Positions 7,366 through 16,900 of a stretch of 19,471 bases of DNA are shown piece after piece (the first letter of the stretch is position 1; every line of letters begins with the position of its first letter). Below the pieces are notes generated by a model, which was given only the letters and a program-made list of their open reading frames with translations, was not told where the DNA came from and searched no databases. This stretch comes from Euryarchaeota archaeon UBA181 (lineage in GTDB: Archaea; Thermoplasmatota; Poseidoniia; Poseidoniales; Thalassarchaeaceae), in assembly GCA_002496725.1 (NCBI GenBank), contig DALI01000012.1:37607-57077 (forward strand). Direction: 5' to 3'. A program made the position numbers and the translations under genes.

Positions 7366-8835
7366 TCACTCTAGTCTCCATTTTGCCCCTTCTGGGGCAT
7401 CCTCAACAACTACTCCGATATCGGCTAGCTCGTCCCTGATTCTATCTGACTCTGTCCAATTCTTCGAAACCCTAGCAGACTCCCTCATCTCCAGAAGTGA
7501 TTCCACTCTTGCAGAGATATCAGACCTTCTGGAAAGTTTTTCATCGTACATAGAAAGCGCAATCTCAGATGAAGGCAGAATACCCAATACGTCCCCGGCA
7601 AATTCCTCTAACCATGCAACGTAGGATGCCATCAGCCCATGGTCCTCCTCATTGGAGTAAATTAGTGAATTCAGCTTTTTGACTATCAACTGAACCTCGA
7701 CTAATGCGATTCGAGTGTTGAAATCATCATCCATGCCAGAGCAGAATCTATTAGCGGCCTCTGATAGATGATCAATTCCTGAGTAGTCATTCTTGACCCC
7801 TTTCAATAAATACAGGGCCTCTGAATACGAGTCTACTAATCGAGCATTGTGCGAAGTTGAGTCATCGATCATTACCGAATTGAAATCTACTGGTTGCCTG
7901 TAAGGGGCATTTATGAGGGCATATCTCAACACTAATGGATCGATCTGCTCGAGTGCGTCACTGACAGTCCAGAAGTTTCCCTCTGACTTGCTCATCTTCT
8001 CCCCGTTGACGTTTATCATTCCATTATGCAGCCAATACTGTACAACTGGTTCATGGCCTAAGCAGCATTCTGACTGGAAAATCTCAGCCTCGTGATGGGG
8101 GAAGGTCAGATCAGTACCGCCTCCATGGATATCGAATCTCTCGCCCAAGTGTTTGAGTGACATAGCCGAGCATTCGATATGCCATCCCGGCCTACCATTT
8201 CCCCATGGACTCTCCCAGTTTGGCTCCCCCTCTTTTGCTGATTTCCAGAGTGCGAAATCACGATGATCTCTCTTGCCCGATCCAGTTTTTCCTACTCTTC
8301 CACCAGCACCCTTCCTCACCATCTCCAATGTCTGACCAGTTAGTTGGCCATATTTTTCAGGGGCTGTATCTATCTCAAAATAGACGCCATCATCTGCCAC
8401 ATACGCATGTTTTTTATCGATTAATTGATTTATCATCTCAATGATTTCTGGAATTGTCTCGGTGACCCTCGGATAGGAATTTGCCCTTACTACATTCAAA
8501 GAATCCATGACTCGGAAATAGTCGTGTATATTTCTATTGGCGACTTCAAGGAAGTCGACGCCCTCTTCAAGAGAAACTGCGATTATTTTATCATCAATAT
8601 CAGTGAAGTTTGCGACGTAGTTTACTTGATACCCACTCTTGCGTAGCCATCTCACGATTATATCGAAGGCTATGGCTTGTCTGGCATGACCTATGTGACT
8701 TGGGGAATATGGGGTAATACCACATGCATATATCCCTATTTGACCATCTACCAAGGGTTTGAGAACACGCTTTGAACGAGAACGAGTGTCATATACCCTG
8801 AGCGTCATCGACCTATCTAGGAGGCATGCGGTCAT
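7366..8835 (-). CDS. cysS: Cysteinyl-tRNA synthetase
   Basis: A 489-residue class I synthetase that charges tRNA-Cys. The first zinc ligand is the cysteine of YACGITPYSPSHIGHARQ (C38), with the HIGH motif at 47-50. The remaining zinc ligands lie in GWHIECSAM and HGGGTDLTFPHHEAEIFQSE. The second signature KMSKS is at 280-284. The C-terminal part (RIRDELADIGVVVEDAPEGA) is the usual tail of the family, and the length is typical. The gene overlaps the PuuD-like gene: TGATG combines its stop (8837-8835) with ATG 8835, which supports that start. An in-frame ATG at 8808 (MTLRVYDTRSR) aligns better with the usual N-terminus and could be the true start. The presence of cysS means the organism need not rely on the SepRS/SepCysS route. 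Confidence 0.96.
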   Translation of the reverse strand: MTACLLDRSMTLRVYDTRSRSKRVLKPLVDGQIGIYACGITPYSPSHIGHARQAIAFDIIVRWLRKSGYQVNYVANFTDIDDKIIAVSLEEGVDFLEVANRNIHDYFRVMDSLNVVRANSYPRVTETIPEIIEMINQLIDKKHAYVADDGVYFEIDTAPEKYGQLTGQTLEMVRKGAGGRVGKTGSGKRDHRDFALWKSAKEGEPNWESPWGNGRPGWHIECSAMSLKHLGERFDIHGGGTDLTFPHHEAEIFQSECCLGHEPVVQYWLHNGMINVNGEKMSKSEGNFWTVSDALEQIDPLVLRYALINAPYRQPVDFNSVMIDDSTSHNARLVDSYSEALYLLKGVKNDYSGIDHLSEAANRFCSGMDDDFNTRIALVEVQLIVKKLNSLIYSNEEDHGLMASYVAWLEEFAGDVLGILPSSEIALSMYDEKLSRRSDISARVESLLEMRESARVSKNWTESDRIRDELADIGVVVEDAPEGAKWRLE

Positions 8836-9524
8836 CAACTTCTCGCAGCTTCTACGAGTGCGGCGAACAGTAAGTCATGTCCCCTGCGCTCAGGATGCCA
8901 TTGAACTCCGAGACAGAATTTCTTATCCCTTCTCTCGACTGCCTCGATTAAGCCATCATGCCCGGAGACTGCTGAAATTGAGAGAGATCCCGGATCCGCT
9001 ACTCCTTGATGGTGAGTTGAGTTTACAGTGAAGGACTTACCCATTACGTTGCAAAGCAAAGAGTCTTCTTCGACAATAACAGAATGGTCGGTAGAAGTCC
9101 CATCATAGCCCCCATGCCCCTCATGACCGGGAGTGTCGTCCAAGTGCTGATAGAGAGTACCTCCGTGGGCTATGCTTAGAATTTGCATCCCTCTGCAAAC
9201 CCCAAGTAATGGCATATCCCTATCCAATGCCTCGGAAATTAGATCGATCTCGGTTTCGTCTTGATTGGGATAAAATTCTACTGTCATTGGGCCCGGTTCC
9301 TGATTATAACGAGCTGGAGAGACATCTGGGCCACCTGATATTATCAGTCCGTCTATTGCATCCAATAGAGTAGTCATGTCCCCTGCTGGAGGAATTATCA
9401 TTGGGATTCCTCCAGCCCTCTCAACTGCAGAGAGATATGCGGAGGGAAGGATTGCGGCGTTCCTATTCCAATTACCATAGGAAGTATCTCGAATGAAACA
9501 AGTTATTCCTATTAGTGGACGCAA
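8835..9524 (-). CDS. Class I glutamine amidotransferase-like hydrolase (PuuD / peptidase C26 family)
   Basis: A 229-residue protein with the full triad of a class I amidotransferase: nucleophile C110 in LLGVCRGMQIL, and H210 and E212 in GVQWHPE. The start RPLIGITC and the DGLIISGGPDVSPARY block are typical of the gamma-glutamyl-gamma-aminobutyrate hydrolase (PuuD) subgroup, which cleaves gamma-glutamyl amides. No synthase domain is attached, unlike GuaA or CarA. The true substrate is unknown; the family is broad. The start is TTG 9524, directly after the TAA of the preceding gene; no ATG occurs before residue 42, which would delete the first strand of the fold. The 3' end overlaps cysS by one base, so the two are probably co-translated. 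Confidence 0.85.
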   Translation of the reverse strand: MRPLIGITCFIRDTSYGNWNRNAAILPSAYLSAVERAGGIPMIIPPAGDMTTLLDAIDGLIISGGPDVSPARYNQEPGPMTVEFYPNQDETEIDLISEALDRDMPLLGVCRGMQILSIAHGGTLYQHLDDTPGHEGHGGYDGTSTDHSVIVEEDSLLCNVMGKSFTVNSTHHQGVADPGSLSISAVSGHDGLIEAVERRDKKFCLGVQWHPERRGHDLLFAALVEAARS

Positions 9525-9926
9525 TTAAACACCTGATGATTCCCTTAGTTTCCGAGCATGTCTGAATGACATTATTCCGGCGACCATGAATATTATCCCT
9601 AGTACTACCAAGATGATATGGGAGCCTAGTGCAAGGTTGGATTTACCCTCGATATCGAGAAGTCCCTGGGCCCCACCCATGACCATGAGGAGAGCGAAGA
9701 CCATTGCAGCGTGCATGTAGTGATGCGAATTGGATTCATTCCAATCTGAAAGGAGGCCCAATGACAATAGTGGCAGGCCCATGAATGCTGGAATCATTGC
9801 AGTGATTGAGGGAGGGTCTGAACTCTGCATAAAATAAGCCACGACCCCCCAGGCAACCAAGATTCCCCCGAAGAGTTTTGCGAGATTAGAAACTGACATT
9901 CCCATAAATGTGAAGATACCTTCCAT
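9525..9926 (-). CDS. Four-helix integral membrane protein, unknown function
   Basis: A 133-residue protein predicted by eye to have four membrane helices at about 15-33, 41-60, 70-90 and 99-121. A short polar loop with a His pair (SNSHHYMHAA) comes before helix 3, and the C-terminus is basic (FRHARKLRESSGV), suggesting a cytoplasmic tail. The block ITAMIPAFMGLPLLSLGLL followed by a MHAAM helix resembles small conserved membrane proteins I associate with planctomycetes and marine archaea, but I cannot name a family. It lies 66 bases downstream of the iron-sulfur oxidoreductase and abuts the PuuD-like gene. A TCATAAG on the minus strand about 24 bases before ATG 9926 could be an internal promoter. 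A link to the respiratory gene upstream is possible but unproven. Confidence 0.7.
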   Translation of the reverse strand: MEGIFTFMGMSVSNLAKLFGGILVAWGVVAYFMQSSDPPSITAMIPAFMGLPLLSLGLLSDWNESNSHHYMHAAMVFALLMVMGGAQGLLDIEGKSNLALGSHIILVVLGIIFMVAGIMSFRHARKLRESSGV

Positions 9927-9992
9927 GGTTCTGGCTCGATGGTTTCACTTATGACTCTCACTATTGGAAATTCTTAGGAGAGGGTTTGAGAT

Positions 9993-12035
9993 TTATATCA
10001 AATCTGATATTGATGAATCCCATATTCTTGCCTTGCCAGTCCTATTACGGGACTTGTCATGTATCTCCAGATCTTTTGCCACGATTTGCTCCCAAAGTAG
10101 TTCTGCCACATCGAGGACTTCCATATCAGCCCCTACGGCATCCAAGCCATCCTTCACCATGACTGAGCAGAAGGGGCAACCTACTGCCACTGTATCACAT
10201 CCGGTCTCTGCGAGCTCTGCGGCCCTAATCTCGTTGACCCTCTTATCAGCATCTTCTTCCATCCACATCTGAGCCCCTCCCGCACCACAGCAGAATGAGT
10301 CCTTACCGTGTCGTTCAGGTTCGACATCGACTCCACCGATTACTGACCGTGGGGCATCCAAGACGTCTCCTATTCTCCCCAGGTAGCAGGGGTCATGGAA
10401 CGTAATAGTTCGACCATTCTTTTCGGCCTCTGGAAGTTTTCCCTCCTGCTGAAGTTTGGCAATTATCTCTGAGTGGTGGAAAACCTCAAGATCTTCTCCT
10501 CCAAAATCTCCATATTCTTTCCCGAGAGTATGGAAGCAATGTGGGCATGACGCGACTATTCTCTTGACACCGAGCTCCTGGAAAGTTGACATATTGGTCT
10601 CAGCTAGCATCTGAAATAGATACTCATTCCCAGCCCTTCTAGCTGGATCTCCTGAGCATCCCTCCTGCATCCCTAGGATTCCTACATCAAGGCCGGCTTC
10701 CTTGAGCAGGGATATAGTTGATCTGGCAACCTTCTGATTCCTCTCATCGAAACTGGCCGCACAGCCAACGAAGTAGATATACTCAGCTGGCTCACCCACT
10801 TTCACACCCAAGTCCGAGGCCCAATCAGCCCTCTCATGGGCACCAAATCCATACGGATTTGATGCGGACTCTATGTTTCCCATGGCAGTGTTCAGGACCT
10901 CGGGATACTCCATTGTCTCCATCATAGCATTCCTCCTTAGATCTGTTAGCTTTGGTACGTGTTCAATGTAAAGAGGGCATGCATCGACACATGCGTTACA
11001 AGTTGTGCATGCCCATACCGCTTCTTCGGTAATTCTCTCCAGCATTGTTTCCTCAGGCTGTCCTCCAGACAGAAGGATAGGTGCGTGATCATTGGCGTAA
11101 TTCCTTACATCGTGAATAACCTGCATGGGATTCAATCCCTTTCCAGAGGCATATGCAGGACATACGTCTTGGCACCTAGCACAGGAGGTACATGACCAGC
11201 CATCGATCAGTTGTCTCCAGGAGTACTGCGTGTATGAGCTAACGCCAAAGGAGTCGATATCTAGGTCTTCCAGAGGGACTGCCTTACCATCTTCCCCGAT
11301 GGCTAATGGCCTCATCCTAGCTACTGGCCCTACATCATGGAAGAAGACATTTGGAACCGCCATAACCAGGTGCATGTGCTTGGATAGAGGGATGAGGAAA
11401 AGAAAGACGGAGATAGCCAGCATATGGGCCCAATATGACAAAACTACAGTTTGCTCGGAGACGCCTAACTCGTAGAACCAGTAACCGATAGGCTCCCAGA
11501 ATGAGCTTGGAGACTCTGCAGACTCAACAACAAACGAGGTCGTAGTGATGGTAAAGATGAGGAGGAGAATGGCATTTCCCTCAAGCTGAGATTTTCCCTT
11601 CAATTTTTCAGGGGTGAATAACACCCTTCGAGTCAATGCACTAACACACCCTATCAGAGCCATTGTGTAACCTAATTCCACCATTCCATTCCATGGCCCC
11701 ACCAATAGACTGGGCAGTATCCTGCCAGAGAAAGCATTGGCAGTTGCTAGGTCCAGCATATCTGAGGCCAGCATCAGGAATCCCCAGAACATCAGAACGT
11801 GCATCGTACCAGCGACCCTGTCTCTCAGAACCTTCTTCTGTCCCAGCCAACCAGAAAGGAATTCACCAATTCTGATGCCCCATGAGTCAAACCTATCATC
11901 TGATTTGCCTAGCATTACAAGCCTAGTCGCCTTCTGAACCTGATAGCTGAAGAAACCTATGGAGACTACTCCGATGGCCAATAGAATATACCAGCCCTCA
12001 AGGGGGCCGTACGTCTGTAGTAATGGGTGTTCCAT
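9993..12035 (-). CDS. Membrane-bound Fe-S oxidoreductase, ETF:quinone oxidoreductase (EMO/FadF) type
   Basis: A 680-residue fusion. The N-terminal 230 residues have about five or six membrane helices resembling NarI-type cytochrome b subunits, with candidate heme histidines H79, H204, H220 and H222. Next are two ferredoxin-type clusters: C282, C285, C288, C292 (CTSCARCQDVC) and C343, C346, C349, C353 (CTTCNACVDAC). Two CCG domains as in HdrB/HdrD follow: the first around C425, C460 and SCPHC (497/500), with only one Cys where CC is usual; the second complete, with C550, CC 582-583 and GCPFC (620/623). This architecture matches the DUF224/EMO (FadF) proteins that pass electrons from electron-transfer flavoprotein to membrane quinone during acyl-CoA oxidation. 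Partner ETF genes are not in the window. I prefer ATG 12035, preceded by GTGAT; a GTG at 12044 is possible. Confidence 0.88.
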   Translation of the reverse strand: MEHPLLQTYGPLEGWYILLAIGVVSIGFFSYQVQKATRLVMLGKSDDRFDSWGIRIGEFLSGWLGQKKVLRDRVAGTMHVLMFWGFLMLASDMLDLATANAFSGRILPSLLVGPWNGMVELGYTMALIGCVSALTRRVLFTPEKLKGKSQLEGNAILLLIFTITTTSFVVESAESPSSFWEPIGYWFYELGVSEQTVVLSYWAHMLAISVFLFLIPLSKHMHLVMAVPNVFFHDVGPVARMRPLAIGEDGKAVPLEDLDIDSFGVSSYTQYSWRQLIDGWSCTSCARCQDVCPAYASGKGLNPMQVIHDVRNYANDHAPILLSGGQPEETMLERITEEAVWACTTCNACVDACPLYIEHVPKLTDLRRNAMMETMEYPEVLNTAMGNIESASNPYGFGAHERADWASDLGVKVGEPAEYIYFVGCAASFDERNQKVARSTISLLKEAGLDVGILGMQEGCSGDPARRAGNEYLFQMLAETNMSTFQELGVKRIVASCPHCFHTLGKEYGDFGGEDLEVFHHSEIIAKLQQEGKLPEAEKNGRTITFHDPCYLGRIGDVLDAPRSVIGGVDVEPERHGKDSFCCGAGGAQMWMEEDADKRVNEIRAAELAETGCDTVAVGCPFCSVMVKDGLDAVGADMEVLDVAELLWEQIVAKDLEIHDKSRNRTGKARIWDSSISDLI

Positions 12036-12100
12036 CGTTATCACTTGCTCGACTACTGCCTAACGTACCTGCCAAACAGTGGTTGGACTTGAATGAACCG

Positions 12101-12108
12101 CTATAATT
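12101..12108 (+). promoter_or_regulatory. TATA-like box for mevalonate kinase
   Basis: CTATAATT lies about 47 bases before GTG 12152, predicting a start of transcription near 12130 and a short leader of about 20 bases containing GGGAG. Read on the other strand it is AATTATAG, so it might also serve the divergent oxidoreductase operon with a leader of about 40 bases. Confidence 0.4.
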
Positions 12109-12151
12109 GGCCCATGGCAAGGCTCATTTCCTTTGACTGGGAGCGAGGGGT

Positions 12152-13132
12152 GTGGCAAGGGCGTTCGCACCAGGTAAATGCATCCTATTTGGGGAGCATG
12201 CAGTGGTTTATGGGCAACCTGCCGTGGCAGTCTCGATAAACGCTGGAGTTGAGATCTGCGTAAAGAGATCGGATAGCTGGGTGCTAGAGGGCATGCCTTT
12301 CGAACCATCCAGGCACCCGCACATATCCCATATCCTAGATGATATCTTTCAATATTCTGGAGTCCCTCTGGAAATAGATGTCAAGAGTGGTCTTTTCTCT
12401 GCAGCTGGACTTGGCTCTTCGGCGGCTCTTTCCAACGCCATGGGTGCCGCTCTACACGAGTTAACAAATCCTGGGGAAAAGCTTGACTTGATCTCACTGG
12501 CCAGAATGGGGCACTCTGCAGAGGCAAATGCGCAGAAGGGTAGGGCCAGTCCAACAGATACTGCCACCAGTGCTCTGGGCGGATGCATAGTGGTCTCTGG
12601 TAACAGGGTAAAAGGGGCGGAACATGTATTTGATGCGAAACTGGAAACTCCAGATGGAAGTAGGACTTGGTCAATCAGCAGGGCAGTCATACCTGAAATT
12701 GATGATGTATGGCTAGTACTTGGATTCACGGGAATAGGGTCACCAACTGGAAAAATGGTCGCAGGCGTATCTAAATTACTCAAGGAAGACCCTCAGAAGA
12801 TGGTAGAAATAGAAGCAATTGGAGCCATAACCAATGCTGGATTGAAGGCGTTATCGGAAGGCCATATGGAGGGAGTCGGGGAGGCCATGGATGCTTGCCA
12901 TGAAAGATTAAGAAATATCGGCGTTAGTTGTCCCGAGCTTGAATCATTAATCACAGCAGCCAAGGGCCACTCATTGGGAGCAAAGCTTACCGGAGCAGGA
13001 GGAGGGGGGTGCATGGTATCACTGACTAGGGAGCCCAAAAGAGTAGCTGAATGTATCGAAATAGCAGGAGGCAGGCCCCTTATTTCGAAGTTTAGTTCTG
13101 GTGGAGCAAGGATTTTGAAGCAAGAAAATTGA
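12152..13132 (+). CDS. mvk: Mevalonate kinase
   Basis: A 326-residue GHMP-family kinase that phosphorylates mevalonate at the 5 position, an early step in archaeal isoprenoid lipid synthesis. Evidence: the N-terminal APGKCILFGEHAVVYGQPAV (residues 6-25); the ATP-binding SAAGLGSSAALSNA (83-96); the GRASPTDTATSALGG block with the presumed catalytic D136; and the C-terminal KLTGAGGGGCMVSL motif near 280. Length is typical. It is mevalonate kinase rather than the mevalonate-3-kinase of Thermoplasma, because the canonical motifs are complete. The start is GTG 12152, which gives the expected M-x-R-A-x-A-P-G-K N-terminus. An ATG at 12114 is out of frame. The gene is followed 58 bases later by TBP, which has its own promoter. 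Confidence 0.93.
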   Translation: MARAFAPGKCILFGEHAVVYGQPAVAVSINAGVEICVKRSDSWVLEGMPFEPSRHPHISHILDDIFQYSGVPLEIDVKSGLFSAAGLGSSAALSNAMGAALHELTNPGEKLDLISLARMGHSAEANAQKGRASPTDTATSALGGCIVVSGNRVKGAEHVFDAKLETPDGSRTWSISRAVIPEIDDVWLVLGFTGIGSPTGKMVAGVSKLLKEDPQKMVEIEAIGAITNAGLKALSEGHMEGVGEAMDACHERLRNIGVSCPELESLITAAKGHSLGAKLTGAGGGGCMVSLTREPKRVAECIEIAGGRPLISKFSSGGARILKQEN

Positions 13133-13161
13133 GTTGCCCTGATTTTTTCCTACTAATATCG

Positions 13162-13169
13162 TTTATAAG
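13162..13169 (+). promoter_or_regulatory. TATA box of the TBP gene
   Basis: TTTATAAG is a strong archaeal TATA box centred about 25 bases before ATG 13191, so the transcript is probably leaderless and begins at or next to the start codon. A second A/T element (ATATAAG, 13174-13180) sits between the box and the start. Confidence 0.65.
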
Positions 13170-13190
13170 AAGAATATAAGTGCGGTGCCC

Positions 13191-13922
13191 ATGCTTAGTG
13201 ATGAAGAACGACTAACTGTAGTGAATGTTGTAGCGTCGACCAGAGTTGCCGAGGAACTCGATCTCCCGGATATCGCAATTCAACTGAATTGTGAATATGA
13301 GCCTGAACAGTTCCCAGGAGTAGTATACAGAGTCGTAGATCCGAAACTCGCAATCCTGATGTTTAGGTCTGGTAGAGCTGTCTGTACTGGCGGTAAGAAT
13401 CAGCAAAATATAGAGACTGGAATAGAGAGGATGATTGGCGATTTACGTGCGGCTGGAATCTCGACCTGGGATGTCGCTGATGTAGACATAGAAGTCCAGA
13501 ATATGGTTGCTACATATTCGCTCTTCTTCCCTGAGGACTATACAGGGGTCGCAAAGATGGACGACATCAATACTAAGGTCATTGATGATGCAGGGGGAAT
13601 AAGGGCGGCTACTGATGAAGAAGTGGAGAATGAGGACCCTAGAATCAGGGGAATCAAGCAGGGGGAGCCACTAGCGGCACTTCCACGTAGGCTAAATCTG
13701 AATAATCTGACATTCCACCTTCCATTCGACAAGGTAGAGTACGAGCCTGAGCAGTTTCCAGGTTTGATTTACAGACTTGACTATCCCAAGGTAGTCTGTC
13801 TAATCTTTGGAAGCGGTAAGATGGTGATAACCGGGGCTAGGGCCAAGGATCAGATCCTAGAGGCTGTTCAGTTCATCCAAGATGAGCTCGCAGATCTCCC
13901 AGACTACAGAGCGAAGTTTTGA
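13191..13922 (+). CDS. tbp: TATA-binding protein with an unusual insertion in its second repeat
   Basis: A 243-residue general transcription factor; most archaeal TBPs are about 180-200. The two direct repeats are clear. Repeat 1 has VVNVVAS (10-16), YEPEQFPGVVYR (37-48) and LMFRSGRAVCTG. Repeat 2 has VQNMVAT (102-108), YEPEQFPGLIYR (184-195) and LIFGSGKMVITG. All four DNA-kinking phenylalanine positions are kept (two EQFPG, one MF, one IF). The distance from the end of the first strand to YEPEQ is about 20 residues in repeat 1 but about 75 in repeat 2. The additional 55 or so residues (about 110-164) are acidic and polar, with DDINTKVIDDAGG and DEEVENEDPR. ATG 13191 is chosen because the TATA box is 25 bases upstream; GTG 13185 would add two residues. 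It likely binds promoters together with TFB. Confidence 0.95.
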   Translation: MLSDEERLTVVNVVASTRVAEELDLPDIAIQLNCEYEPEQFPGVVYRVVDPKLAILMFRSGRAVCTGGKNQQNIETGIERMIGDLRAAGISTWDVADVDIEVQNMVATYSLFFPEDYTGVAKMDDINTKVIDDAGGIRAATDEEVENEDPRIRGIKQGEPLAALPRRLNLNNLTFHLPFDKVEYEPEQFPGLIYRLDYPKVVCLIFGSGKMVITGARAKDQILEAVQFIQDELADLPDYRAKF

Positions 13923-13969
13923 TTGTTAGCCATAGTCACATTGATTTGTAGCGTCATTGCACGAGGTGC

Positions 13970-16900
13970 ATGGGCAACTACTTCCCGACAGCTATTCTCG
14001 TGGCCGTACTACTCTCTTCTCAGGGTATCTTGATGATGCAGGGTGGAGAAATCCATGAGTTGGACAATGATTCCCTGAGTGCAGATTCCGTGCAGAGAAA
14101 TACCAATATTGTCGACCTACCCAGTTGGGAGATAGGAGACAGGTGGATATACGACGGTTATCTAGACGTAGGTGACTTCGTTACATCCTCAGGAGTGTCA
14201 ACAAATGTCCAATATCTCACTGGTACGCTTGACAGAAGCATTACTGATATCTACACAATGACCGTAGATAATCGTTCAACATTGGTGTACAAAGCGGAGT
14301 CACAGGGCACATATGAGGCCAACAACGTGAATCTTGATGGAAATACAGGGGACCTGGACATTGTAATGGACACCCTCGAGATAATTCGGGTATCAGATTT
14401 AGCCGTCGTACAACAAGAGGCGACTATTGACATAGATTTTGGATACAGGGTTTGGCTGTGGACGATTGACATTGATGTCGCGGAATTGACCATTACTCAG
14501 ACATACTCACCGCCTACAGAGGGTTATGACTTCCCATTGTCAGTTGGCGACTACTGGTCGACGAGCTATTACCAGGAAATTGACTACGAGGGCTCTAGTA
14601 GCTTCGTTACCATACCCTCTGATGATCAGTCTAGTGAGTCTAGGAGTTGGCAAGTGATGAGCAGGGGGGCGCCTGGTACCTCTTATGCTGGATGTCAACA
14701 ATCCTACAATGTCACCACCTTCGATTCCAATGGCTCTGCAGATGGATTCAGATGGTTCTGCCCTGCAGTAAGGGGGGATGTATCCTCGAGTACTGATATT
14801 ATAGACGGGATCAATTCCTTTCACGAGCTCCAGTCTTACCAAGCAGGGAGGAGCAAGGAGATCTCGGTGGAGTTTGAATTTCCACTCTCCCCCCTGGACC
14901 TAGATACTTCTGCATGGGCAAATGTGACTCAGAACGGACAACCTGTATCAGGCCAAGAGATGGAATTCAGGTATGGCATTGATGAGGATGTCAGAACCAT
15001 TACGACATCGGCAAATGGGTCTGCGCATGTCGTCTTCAATACTGGTCATTCCACGGATGATTCAGCAGGAGGTAGCGAGGCGGGGAGTCATGGAGTTATC
15101 GCTTGGATACCGTCCGAAGAAATAGTTGGCGTTTCCACGATTACGATTGATCCAAATGTCAGTACTGTTGATCTAGTGGTTCTTTCCGAGGGGGTGACTG
15201 TTGAGAGGACAAGAGATGGGGCGACCACCACACTGGCCACATCGACCGGTTTCAATGCAGTGCCCCTGGATACTCTGAGATTCTACGTACCTGTGCAAAA
15301 TAGGGGATTGCTCGCATCTCCTGCTACAACTATGAACGTGGTTTCTCCGGATGGTTCTACTCAAATTGCCCAAGTCCCCACCCTAAGTAGCCTAGGCCAA
15401 TCAATAATAGAGATTAATTGGACTATTCGTAGTGCCCATCCCATAGGGGATATCACACTATCATTCCAAGTAGATCCTGATGAGGCCATCACAGATGATG
15501 GAGATAGGTCGAATAACAATGGCGTGTTTACTCTATTCATCGGAAGACTCCCTACGGCATCCCTAGATATGTCATCTCAGTCTCTGACTAAGTCTGAGGT
15601 AGTTTTGGACGGAAGCGCTTCTTACGATGAAGACGGGGGGGGAATATCATGTGTTTTCTTTATTGGAATGGGAACGGAACAATTGACGATATCTGATCAA
15701 GATGACTGCATTGTTGAGATTGAGTGGCCTGATGATGGGGTTTTCGAAACTGTTCTGGTAGTCACGGATGATGAGAACGACGTTTCTACGGAGAGTCGGA
15801 GTATAGAAATTCTAAACAGGCCACCTGAAGTAACCATCGGATCAGAATATGAATGGACGTACGTACTTTCACCCATTCAGTTTGATGTGGACGAGAGGAG
15901 TGATATCGACACGCAGAACCCCGAGGCGCCAATGGATATTCTTTGGAACTCATCTTACCCTTGTAACGAGGGGCAGGTGGGAATCTACTGTACTGTAACT
16001 CCGGAATCTGAAGGAGACTACACCATCAGGGTCGAAGCCGTAGATGATGACGGAGATGTCGGATATTCCAACAAAACGATAGAGGTCAGAAATATTGCCC
16101 CTACTAACCCTCGTGCCGAAGTCTGGAAGGGAGGAAACAGAATGATTCCCGATAGCAGGGGCGTCTACCTAGCAAATGAAGGCGACGTTTTGACATTCGA
16201 GGGATTGGCTGATGATTCCCCTAACGATCTATACACGCTCTTGCATATCTGGAGCCCTGATGCAGAAAACTCCCCAGGCCTCATGATCAATTTCGAAGGT
16301 AGAATGAGCACTATTGATCACACATATCACACATCGGGATTGCACCTAGCAACACTTCAAGTCGTAGATGATGATGGTGCTAGCACTGAATCTTTGATCA
16401 TCCCCATAGAGATCTCCAATATTGATCCACAGATTTCTCCCTTGGCCCCCCCACTTCCCGCGGCTGAAGACTCTCCTGTGTATATTGCCGTGGAGACTAT
16501 TGACACTGCTGGTGACCAACTTACCCTTAGAAATTGTTTTGATTTGGATCCGACCACCGACTCGGACGATTCCGGACAGTCTTCCGATGACTGTGATGTA
16601 GAATCTAGAATACTTGATCTGTCTTGGCCTGATGCGACCACGGCTCCGACCATGATTGTGTTTCATGTCACTGACGATGATGGAAGTATGGTGATGCTTG
16701 AAATCCCCTTGGACATACGTAATGTCAACCCCGTACCTAGGGCATCCGTGAGCTCTTTCTCAACAGTAGAAGGAGATGTTGTTTTCTTTAGCGCCAATGG
16801 GACGACAGATTCCTTGCATGATATTGAGAATATGCTATACAATTGGGACATGGATACATCCGTAGATAGTGATGGAGATGGCAATGCTGCGAATGACATA

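Noticed and set aside
8835..9524. Call as GMP synthase or carbamoyl-phosphate synthase glutaminase subunit
   Set aside because: The N-terminal RPLIGITC and SGGPDVSP motifs belong to the PuuD/peptidase C26 group, and no partner synthase is adjacent.
9993..12035. Call as heterodisulfide reductase HdrD
   Set aside because: The CCG domains fit, but the N-terminal NarI-like membrane domain is fused in one chain and there are no methanogenesis or HdrE genes nearby; the EMO/FadF type fits better.
12114..12122. ATG GCA AGG upstream of mevalonate kinase, a near copy of the true start GTG GCA AGG
   Set aside because: It is out of frame with the kinase by two bases; GTG 12152 gives the expected N-terminus. 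Probably a chance short repeat.
12060..12308. Minus-strand open frame of 82 codons upstream of the oxidoreductase gene
   Set aside because: It runs opposite the mevalonate kinase start and is rich in Pro, Arg, Ser and His as antisense frames often are; no family features.
12349..12783. Long minus-strand open frame opposite mevalonate kinase
   Set aside because: A shadow of a clearly real gene with complete GHMP motifs; it has a low-complexity Ser/Pro-rich translation.
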